Shown piece after piece: positions 1 through 6,738 of a stretch of 8,895 nucleotides of DNA. Positions within the stretch are counted from its first letter, which is position 1; each line of letters starts with the position of its first letter. The notes beneath the pieces were generated by a model, which worked only from the letters and a program-made list of their open reading frames with translations, ran no database searches and was not told the origin of the DNA. Both the position numbers and the translations under genes were made by a program. The DNA is from Synergistaceae bacterium (GTDB lineage: Bacteria; Synergistota; Synergistia; Synergistales; Aminobacteriaceae): positions 1-8,895 of the forward strand of contig JAFSQO010000465.1 in the NCBI GenBank assembly GCA_017446645.1, in the 5' to 3' direction.

Positions 1-1554
1 AAGATGATCCTGAACTGGAATGAAGCAAAATTTGACGCAGATTATTATAAGACCCATGAGTACGTAGCAGGTGATGCAGCAGAACTCTCAAAGCACGGCG
101 TTCACTCTGAGTACTTGCCCGTCTTACAGGCTCTAAAGGCAGAAATCAAGGCGTATCTCGATTGGGCACAGCCTAAACTCGACGCAGGAATACCTGAAAA
201 CCAGCTTGCATTGTTCTCAACCCTCAATCTTCACATCTTCCAGACTTACTACGGTGGATTAAGACAATCGGCAGACAAATCACAGTGGATTTACGGCGAC
301 GTTGCCCTCGTCAAGCAATTCATCGAGAAGGCTCAGGGTCTCAAGGAATGGCTCGAAGCAATGGGTTCAACGTTCCATGAAGACACACAGCAGACATTAA
401 TCGGCGCATTATGGTATCGCGAAAATGAATTTATCGGTGCAGAAGTCGACACTGACGGAGACGGCGTTAAAGAAAGTTTTCCGGGACGCTGGGGTACTTA
501 TTTCGTTGCTCCTATTACTGAGTTCATGAAGGCAAACAAAGAAAATCAAATCATGCTGGGTACTTCAGTAACTGAATTAATCAGAGAAGGCAAGAGAGTC
601 GTAGGCGTGAAAGCAAAACGTTCTGACGGCACAGAAATTACTGCTTATGCAAAGAAGGGCGTTATCCTCGCAACCGGAGGCTATGCAGCTAATCTAGTCA
701 AAGTCGTTGCTGAAAATGTTTACTGGTCACCTGAATATCTCTCGACTACAACGAAAACCACGAATAGATCTTCATTGCAGGGTGACGGCATTACAATGGC
801 TCAGGGAATCGGAGCAGCTACTACTGGAATGGGCTTCACTCAGTTAATGCCTATATCATGGATAGATAACGGCAATCTTGCTTTCGGAGGCGGGAATTAT
901 GCCTGCTGGATTAACCCGAACACAGGACACAGATTTGTTGATGAAGGTTCAGAGCGCGATGTTTTATCTCTCGCTGAATTCAGGAACGGCATGGACTACA
1001 AAGGCAGCAAGGGCGTATTCTTAGAGTTCTACAATGTTGCCCAGAAGATGCCCGCACCGACTCAGCTCCCTGAAACCGGTGATTTTCCTGGAAGATACTA
1101 CAGGCGCAAAATTTCTGAATTACCGGAACTATTTAAAGAATTAGGCGTGAAGGCTGACCCCAAAGTCGTAGAGCAGACTATCAGGGCTTATGACAAAGCA
1201 GTCATGACGGGCAGCGAATTCCCTGACGCAGGCAAGGCAATAGCTTCAAGACCAGTCGGCAACGTAGACAAGAACCCTGACGGAAGCTACAACGTTGACT
1301 CGTACAATCTTGATGATACGATTATGACGATAAGGCTCATGGCACCGAGCACCCATCACACTATGGGAGGGCTTGTGATTGACCTTGACAGGCATGTTCT
1401 GACTCCTGAAGGCAGGATTATCCCAGGACTTTATGCTGCAGGCGAAGTTACCGGAGGCATTCACGGAGGCAACAGACTCGGAGGCAACGCAATCACAGAA
1501 ATTTTTGTATCAGGAAGAATTGCAGCGAATTCAGTAAACGCTGACAACCAATAA
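1..1554 (+). CDS. FAD-dependent fumarate-reductase-family flavoprotein, C-terminal part (5' end outside window)
   Basis: The reading frame is open from base 1, so the N-terminus, including the GxGxxG FAD-binding start, lies outside the window; the ATG at base 4 is internal. The visible 517 residues carry the capping domain and the C-terminal FAD domain of the flavocytochrome c / fumarate and urocanate reductase family. Visible marks, counted from the ATG at base 4, are the V-I-L-A-T-G-G FAD strand (about 665-685), the ERD arginine R318 (base 955), T-H-H-T-M-G-G with H452 (base 1357), and the final G-x-x-G-A-G-E-V-T-G-G-type segment ending in N-R-L-G-G-N-A-I with R491 (base 1474). By family knowledge these match the Arg402 proton donor, His504 and Arg544 of Shewanella FccA. 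However, the FccA His365 position is a methionine (M282), and the Glu378/Arg381 relay appears lost. I infer an anaerobic enoate reductase whose acceptor may not be fumarate. No heme motif is visible; an upstream FMN-binding or cytochrome partner cannot be judged. Confidence 0.85.
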   Translation, partial: KMILNWNEAKFDADYYKTHEYVAGDAAELSKHGVHSEYLPVLQALKAEIKAYLDWAQPKLDAGIPENQLALFSTLNLHIFQTYYGGLRQSADKSQWIYGDVALVKQFIEKAQGLKEWLEAMGSTFHEDTQQTLIGALWYRENEFIGAEVDTDGDGVKESFPGRWGTYFVAPITEFMKANKENQIMLGTSVTELIREGKRVVGVKAKRSDGTEITAYAKKGVILATGGYAANLVKVVAENVYWSPEYLSTTTKTTNRSSLQGDGITMAQGIGAATTGMGFTQLMPISWIDNGNLAFGGGNYACWINPNTGHRFVDEGSERDVLSLAEFRNGMDYKGSKGVFLEFYNVAQKMPAPTQLPETGDFPGRYYRRKISELPELFKELGVKADPKVVEQTIRAYDKAVMTGSEFPDAGKAIASRPVGNVDKNPDGSYNVDSYNLDDTIMTIRLMAPSTHHTMGGLVIDLDRHVLTPEGRIIPGLYAAGEVTGGIHGGNRLGGNAITEIFVSGRIAANSVNADNQ

Positions 1555-1560
1555 AATCAG

Positions 1561-1588
1561 TGAGTAGTGATTAGTGGGTAGTGAATAG
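1561..1588. repeat. Four tandem 7-bp repeats, consensus TGRNTAG
   Basis: Immediately after the flavoprotein stop codon lie four adjoining heptamers: TGAGTAG, TGATTAG, TGGGTAG and TGAATAG. They differ only at the third and fourth positions. They resemble in style the short tandem heptamer repeats known from cyanobacterial intergenic regions, although no common descent is implied. The same heptamer TGATTAG recurs at 7942-7948, overlapping the stop codon of the M48 protease gene. Confidence 0.7.
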
Positions 1589-1616
1589 CAAAAAAATCTA
1601 TCCACTATGAGCTATT
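1572..1616 (+). promoter_or_regulatory. Hairpin with possible H-type pseudoknot upstream of the transpeptidase gene
   Basis: TAGTGGGTAG (1572-1581) can pair with CTATCCACTA (1598-1607) as ten pairs including one G-T wobble. The loop contains AATAGC (1584-1589), which is complementary to GCTATT (1611-1616) downstream, so an H-type pseudoknot is possible. It lies ten bases ahead of the Shine-Dalgarno sequence of the next gene. It could be a weak terminator for the flavoprotein gene, since only an A-rich loop and no T-run is seen, or a translational control element. The function is inference from base pairing only. Confidence 0.35.
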
Positions 1617-1639
1617 AAGTTATTTAAGGAGTGGAATCT

Positions 1640-2299
1640 ATGACTCTAAAAATTTTCGTAGCGTTAATGTTAATCTTTGCGTCTCCTGTATATGCTTATG
1701 ACTGGGTAAGCGAGTTAAGCATTGCAGAAGACCCGGATGTCAGACAAATTGTTACGGTCAAGGGCATTAAAGGCTCTGAGGCTGAATTCACCCTTCATGA
1801 AAAAGATTCAGGAGGCTGGTATGAAGTCCTCACATGTAAGGCTTATATCGGCAAAAAGGGCTGGGGCAAAACCCGTGAAGGCGACGGCAAGACTCCAAGG
1901 GGAATGTTTAACTTTACTAAGGCGTTCGGCATCGAAGACGACCCCGGCAGCGTCATGTATTACACTAAAGTTGACGACTCTCATTACTGGGTAGGCGACT
2001 CTCAATCCGAATATTATAATCAGCTCGTTTCGACAATGGACGTTGATAATTTTAACAAGAAGGACAGCGAGCACATTATAGACTACAAACAAGCCTACAA
2101 GTATTGCCTCAATATCAGCTACAACGAGGACGGAGTGCCTAAACTGGGAAGCGCAATATTTTTACACTGCCAGACAAATAATAAATTCACACTCGGCTGT
2201 GTTGCAATTCCCGAAAAAGACATGATAAAGGTCCTCAAGCACGTAAAAGACGACTGCGTTGTAATCATGGACACTGCAAAGGACATCATGAATTATTAA
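1640..2299 (+). CDS. Exported L,D-transpeptidase, YkuD-type catalytic domain
   Basis: This 219-residue protein begins with a clear signal peptide: K4, a hydrophobic run to about residue 15, and a likely cleavage after V-Y-A near residue 19. The start is the ATG at 1640 because AAGGAG at 1626-1631 sits eight bases ahead; the in-frame GTG at 1631 overlaps that site. The D-G-K-T-P-x-G-x-F segment near residues 83-93 and the C-terminal block G-S-A-I-F-L-H176 ... T184-L-G-C187-V-A-I are typical of the ErfK/YbiS/YnhG-like (COG3786-type) branch. C187 would be the nucleophile and H176 its partner. By family knowledge these enzymes form or edit peptidoglycan crosslinks through meso-diaminopimelate, or attach proteins, in the periplasm. 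The H-to-C spacing is shorter than in classical YkuD enzymes but normal for this branch. The gene stands alone, bounded by a 5' hairpin and a 3' terminator-like hairpin. The exact substrate is unknown. Confidence 0.85.
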   Translation: MTLKIFVALMLIFASPVYAYDWVSELSIAEDPDVRQIVTVKGIKGSEAEFTLHEKDSGGWYEVLTCKAYIGKKGWGKTREGDGKTPRGMFNFTKAFGIEDDPGSVMYYTKVDDSHYWVGDSQSEYYNQLVSTMDVDNFNKKDSEHIIDYKQAYKYCLNISYNEDGVPKLGSAIFLHCQTNNKFTLGCVAIPEKDMIKVLKHVKDDCVVIMDTAKDIMNY

Positions 2300-2310
2300 T
2301 TATTAAGAGC

Positions 2311-2329
2311 GGGAGTTTCAAAAACTCCC
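2311..2329 (+). terminator. Terminator-like hairpin after the L,D-transpeptidase gene
   Basis: GGGAGTTT (2311-2318) and AAACTCCC (2322-2329) form a perfect eight-pair stem with a three-base loop, 11 bases after the stop codon. The following tract is AT-rich (C, TAATTAATTA) and not a clean T-run, so intrinsic termination is likely but not certain. Confidence 0.55.
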
Positions 2330-2339
2330 CTAATTAATT

Positions 2340-2690
2340 ACGAGCTGCCTGACTCACAATTAATAGCGTTGCAAGGGTGTAGCAACATTTGTGAAGCCTC
2401 ACACGAATAAATTCGCGTGCTTCCGAACTTCTTAATCGTCCGGACTGCCTGTCTACATATTTGGTCTAATCTCAGTACTCAGAACCGAAATCCTGATAAC
2501 CGCAAAAAGACTATAACACAGATACAGGTGCGGGTGCTTCTCCTAAACACAAGGGAACTTTTGCCCTCATGCTCAACCATACTATCACTAGCAGGGATTT
2601 GTATCGCGGGTCTAGTGCCTGCCTGCGCAAGTCTATGGCTACATACGATAAAAGAAGTATAACACAAGAAAAAAGTAAAGAAAATATAAT
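2340..2690. other. Gene-free stretch rich in inverted repeats; candidate structured RNA or gene remnant
   Basis: No recognisable gene occupies the stretch between the transpeptidase and thioesterase genes. Inverted repeats include GTTGC/GCAAC (2368-2386), a longer bulged hairpin at 2393-2423 (GAAG/CTTC outside, CGAAT/ATTCG inside), AGGG/CCCT (2552-2567) and CACTAG/CTAGTG (2586-2617). A plus-strand frame is open at 2500-2712 for 70 codons, with protein-like composition but no start codon before its 24th codon (ATG 2569) and no Shine-Dalgarno sequence. Other frames are also open for 60-80 codons on both strands. I checked it by eye against the hallmark sequences of tmRNA, RNase P, SRP RNA and 6S RNA and found no convincing match. 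It may be a structured noncoding RNA, a decayed gene or a mobile-element remnant; the sequence alone does not decide. Confidence 0.3.
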
Positions 2691-2696
2691 AATTAT

Positions 2697-2736
2697 GCTG
2701 TCTAACTCATGATTGAAATCACGAGAGTGCGACAGC
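2697..2736 (-). terminator. Probable terminator of the minus-strand thioesterase gene
   Basis: GCTGTC (2697-2702) pairs with GACAGC (2731-2736). Inside, CTC-A-TGAT (2706-2713) pairs with ATCA-C-GAG (2718-2725) around a TGAA loop. Read on the minus strand, the hairpin is followed by an AT-rich, T-rich tract (2696 down to about 2660), as expected of a rho-independent terminator about 60 bases past the thioesterase stop. A bulge splits the stem, and the T-run is not immediate. Confidence 0.5.
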
Positions 2737-2797
2737 GGGTTATTCAACTACATTTTCAACTACAAATGCACGGACTAATCATTTGCTGCTGCTGAAG

Positions 2798-3208
2798 TTA
2801 TTTGCTCTCTTCCAGAAAATTGCTCAACCATTTTTCGAGAGCATTACCCTCACGCAGTAATTTCCCGTCCGGTGAAGTGAATGCGTGTTTCGTGTAACCT
2901 TCGGCGGCAAGTTTGCTGGTTCCTGCATGAAAGATTCGGCATGTGAAGATTACGCTGATCTTCGTTAGCTTCGTTATGCTGGTCTCAATGTCAATCTCTT
3001 CGTCATAATAAAGCGAAGACTTATATCTGCAATGAGCTTCGACAACGGGCAGCAAAATCCCCTCGTCCTCCCAGAGTGAAAAGCTCTTACCGTTGGCCCG
3101 GCACAAATCGCTGCGCCCCATCTCGAACCAGTCCATGTAGCGGCCATAGTAGGCAACTCCCATTTTGTCAGTTTCGCCGTATCTGACTCGTGTTCGCGTT
3201 ATGTGCAA
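2798..3208 (-). CDS. Acyl-CoA thioesterase, 4HBT / YbgC-like hotdog fold
   Basis: A single hotdog domain of about 136 residues. The N-terminal motif V-R-Y-G-E-T-D-K-M-G followed by a G-R-Y-M-D-W-F-E-M-G-R segment is the 4-hydroxybenzoyl-CoA thioesterase signature, with D14 as the likely catalytic aspartate. The family hydrolyses acyl-CoA thioesters in the cytoplasm; the acyl chain cannot be read from the sequence. I favour the TTG at 3208 because it gives the normal family N-terminus and has AAGGAG (minus strand, 3226-3221) 12 bases ahead. The frame stays open to an ATG at 3268, which would add 20 atypical residues, lacks a Shine-Dalgarno sequence and would run into the gyrB promoter. The usual histidine of the V-Y-H motif is a tyrosine here (V-A-Y-Y, residue 21). 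The gene is divergent from gyrB and probably ends at the hairpin at 2697-2736. Confidence 0.8.
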   Translation of the reverse strand: MHITRTRVRYGETDKMGVAYYGRYMDWFEMGRSDLCRANGKSFSLWEDEGILLPVVEAHCRYKSSLYYDEEIDIETSITKLTKISVIFTCRIFHAGTSKLAAEGYTKHAFTSPDGKLLREGNALEKWLSNFLEESK

Positions 3209-3267
3209 AGTAAATTCACGCTCCTTGACAATAAATAATAAATCACGATTATCGCAATAATAACACA

Positions 3268-3276
3268 TGCTATAAT
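3268..3276 (+). promoter_or_regulatory. Extended -10 promoter for gyrB
   Basis: TGC directly followed by TATAAT (3271-3276) is a consensus extended -10 element, about 50 bases ahead of the gyrB start. The -35 region at the normal distance (about 3248) is weak, as extended -10 promoters tolerate. A perfect TTGACA lies further upstream at 3225-3230 and pairs, over a 16-base spacer, with a weaker -10 (GATTAT, 3247-3252), so two tandem starts are possible. Confidence 0.5.
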
Positions 3277-3293
3277 TCTTGCTGAATAATTAA

Positions 3294-5240
<1,947 letters not shown>

Positions 5241-5252
5241 ACGTTATTGTGC

Positions 5253-5279
5253 TAAACATTTGAGACTATTCACCGATAA
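5253..5279 (+). promoter_or_regulatory. Sigma-28 (FliA) type promoter for fliS-flgN
   Basis: TAAA (5253-5256), a spacer of exactly 15 bases, then ACCGATAA (5272-5279) matches the flagellar sigma consensus TAAA-N15-GCCGATAA at 11 of 12 positions. It lies 13 bases after the gyrB stop and 47 bases ahead of fliS. Together with the flagellar genes downstream, this is strong support for control by a FliA-type late flagellar sigma factor. Confidence 0.85.
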
Positions 5280-5326
5280 TGAATGCAGCAAGAGAAAAAA
5301 ACAAAACATTCAGGGGGTAAATTTAA

Positions 5327-5944
5327 ATGGCAGCAACAAATAGCAGCAATGCCCAGTTCACATATCAGGCAACGAGAATCAACACGGCAACGAAAGAGCA
5401 GCTCTTGTTAATCACGTACGATATTGGGATCAAGGCGTGTCACACAGCAGAGAATGCATTGCTCGGTAAAAACGGCGGTTCACCGGATTATGATTTGGCA
5501 AACAGGGAAGTTATTCGCGCTCAGGAAGTTATCAGGGAACTCATGGTAACGCTCAACAAAGAGAAGGGCGGCGAGATGGCTGACAAGTTAATGCAGCTCT
5601 ATGAATACATGTACCAGCTGTTAGTCGAAGCCAACATGAAGAAAGAAGTCGAGAACATCAAGACAGTCTGCGGAATGCTTGAAGAGTTAAAGGCAACATG
5701 GGAGGGCGCACTCGTCCAGTTATTGCAGGAATATCAGAAGGCTCACCCCGAAGATAAGGACCTGCAGAACGCTATTCTCGAACTTGAAGGCAAGAAACCT
5801 GAACCCGAATCATCAGAGAAACCGGCTCAGGCATCGGCACCGGCAGGCTACAGAGCAGTGGGAATTCCGACTCAGAACCAGACCCTCAAGACATCGGCAG
5901 CTGCTCAGGCACCCAAAGCAGGAGGATTCACTCTTGCAGGATAA
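5327..5944 (+). CDS. fliS: Flagellar export chaperone FliS with C-terminal extension
   Basis: FliS binds the C-terminal helix of flagellin in the cytoplasm, prevents early polymerisation and delivers it to the flagellar export gate. The first 130 residues or so show the helical FliS core: F-T-Y-Q-A-T-R-I near residue 11, then K-E-Q-L-L-L-I-T-Y-D-I-G-I and the later helices with M-Y-Q-L-L-V-E-A-N. The total of 205 residues is well above the usual 120-140. From about residue 158 it carries a Pro/Ala/Gln-rich, probably disordered tail ending in G-G-F-T-L-A-G. The ATG at 5327 has AGGGGG (5312-5317) nine bases ahead. A sigma-28 promoter precedes it. Its last 11 bases overlap the next gene, whose ribosome site lies within the tail coding sequence. 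Confidence 0.9.
   Translation: MAATNSSNAQFTYQATRINTATKEQLLLITYDIGIKACHTAENALLGKNGGSPDYDLANREVIRAQEVIRELMVTLNKEKGGEMADKLMQLYEYMYQLLVEANMKKEVENIKTVCGMLEELKATWEGALVQLLQEYQKAHPEDKDLQNAILELEGKKPEPESSEKPAQASAPAGYRAVGIPTQNQTLKTSAAAQAPKAGGFTLAG
5920..5936 (+). promoter_or_regulatory. Ribosome binding site and TTG start of the flgN-like gene inside fliS
   Basis: AGGAGG (5920-5925) stands eight bases ahead of a TTG (5934-5936) in the frame of the FlgN-like protein. This decides the start: the frame is open for another 50 codons upstream, but that part is only a shadow of the fliS tail. The arrangement implies translational coupling of the two chaperones. Confidence 0.7.
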
Positions 5945-6398
5945 CAGCAATCACGCAAGACTTCTGGAGCAGGCAAAGGAGCTTGTCTCCAGAGAAATCA
6001 AATTATGTAAGACCATGAGGGCAATGATCTCGCGAGAACTTGAGGCCATTGTCCTTAATGGTGATATGGACGAGTTATTTATGATCCTTGAGCAGAAGGA
6101 CGAAATCATTTCGCAATTGCAGTTACTCGCTGACAGCTGGCAGGAAGTTATCCCCTCTAACATTCATAATACTGCTAACTTTGTGCCGCGTCTGCTTGAA
6201 CTATATCCTGACGATGAAGAGTTACCCGAAATGCTTGAAGAGTCACGTGAAATCGCAGAAAGCATTATCAAAGCAGAAGATGATGCCATGAATGAACTTG
6301 AGAAATTTACGTCAGGTTTACGCTCTCAGATGGTTTCACGTGCCCACGGCAGGAACGTCGCAGCAAGTTACGCAAAAATGGGAGGTAATCGCGTATAG
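5934..6398 (+). CDS. flgN: FlgN-family flagellar export chaperone
   Basis: A 154-residue acidic, almost wholly helical protein. Heptad-like leucines run through L-L-E-Q-A-K-E-L-V and then L-E-A-I-V-L-N-G-D-M-D-E-L-F-M-I-L-E-Q-K-D, the segment typical of FlgN, where a helix pair is followed by an E-K/Q-K-D turn. The C-terminus (K-F-T-S-G-L-R-S-Q near 127, ending A-A-S-Y-A-K-M-G-G) fits the family end. FlgN keeps the hook-filament junction proteins FlgK and FlgL soluble and brings them to the export apparatus. It starts at a TTG and overlaps fliS by 11 bases, so the two form an operon under the sigma-28 promoter. FlgN sequences are weakly conserved, and FliT-like chaperones look similar, so the family call rests partly on the FliS neighbour. 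Confidence 0.7.
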   Translation: MQDNSNHARLLEQAKELVSREIKLCKTMRAMISRELEAIVLNGDMDELFMILEQKDEIISQLQLLADSWQEVIPSNIHNTANFVPRLLELYPDDEELPEMLEESREIAESIIKAEDDAMNELEKFTSGLRSQMVSRAHGRNVAASYAKMGGNRV

Positions 6399-6462
6399 TA
6401 AGCTAATAAGTAACAATTATTACTGATAGCGCATAAAATCTCAACAGGAATAAATTACCAAG

Positions 6463-6506
6463 AAAGGAGGACGATGCAAAAACATATTGACATTACATTT
6501 TCCTAA
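6463..6506 (+). other. Perfect Shine-Dalgarno sequence followed by a 10-codon reading frame
   Basis: AAAGGAGG (6463-6470) is the best ribosome site in the window. It is followed three bases later by ATG (6474) and a frame that stops after M-Q-K-H-I-D-I-T-F-S at TAA 6504. A second choice, TTG at 6487, opens a 60-codon frame to 6669 but lies 16 bases from the site. It may be a leader peptide, a broken gene or part of a structured leader. No protein family is recognised. Confidence 0.35.
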
Positions 6507-6509
6507 GGG

Positions 6510-6700
6510 TAATATACTTCATGCGTCTGGGAGCGGTGAGAGTCACGACATATATAGAGAGTTTAGCTTTTCTGGAAGCCTAAGCTCTAAGGGGATTCGA
6601 TGCCCCCGTAATGACTGCGGAGAACTATACAAACGATACACTGAGCAATCAGAGTGTCGGGTTCGATGAAACAGTAAGGAAAATGTAATAAGATGTGAAG
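6510..6700 (+). ncRNA. Candidate structured RNA or leader between flgN and the M48 protease gene
   Basis: Three hairpins follow one another. The first, 6558-6588, has AGAGTTTAG pairing with CTAAGCTCT plus a four-pair inner stem around a TCTG loop. The second has GGGG (6591-6594) pairing with CCCC (6603-6606). The third, 6638-6657, has ACACTGA closing a GCAA tetraloop against TCAG and TGT, with a two-base bulge. A small GTGA/TCAC hairpin precedes them near 6537-6547. No riboswitch hallmark I know (c-di-GMP, TPP, SAM, cobalamin, guanidine) is seen. All three frames are broken or lack family signals. Strand is given as plus because the M48 gene lies downstream; the pairing itself does not fix the strand. 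Confidence 0.35.
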
Positions 6701-6738
6701 TATTATTATGTTTTTTGCATCGGTTCTATTATTTAATC

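Noticed and set aside
2430..2520. GTCCGGACT and ATAACCGC recall fragments of RNase P RNA
   Set aside because: The essential GAGGAAAGTCC block and the 3' conserved block are missing, so the likeness is superficial.
2417..2662. Open frame of 81 codons on the plus strand from a GTG
   Set aside because: It has no ribosome site or recognisable domain, and other frames over the same bases are equally open, so I do not call it a gene.
2511..2747. Minus-strand frame of 78 codons with a hydrophobic stretch
   Set aside because: Its start lies beyond the terminator-like hairpin of the thioesterase gene, the stretch is just AT-rich sequence read in that frame, and no ribosome site is present.
5784..5933. 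Upstream extension of the FlgN frame inside fliS
   Set aside because: It has an Arg/His-rich shadow composition, and a well-placed AGGAGG and TTG give a start at 5934.
6591..6607. GGGG-ATTCGATG-CCCC resembles a tRNA or tmRNA T arm
   Set aside because: No acceptor stem, anticodon arm or CCA end can be built around it, and the loop does not close properly.
6487..6669. 60-codon frame from a TTG after the orphan ribosome site
   Set aside because: The start is 16 bases from the site, the translation shows no family features, and the hairpins over the same bases explain the sequence better; kept only as an alternative.
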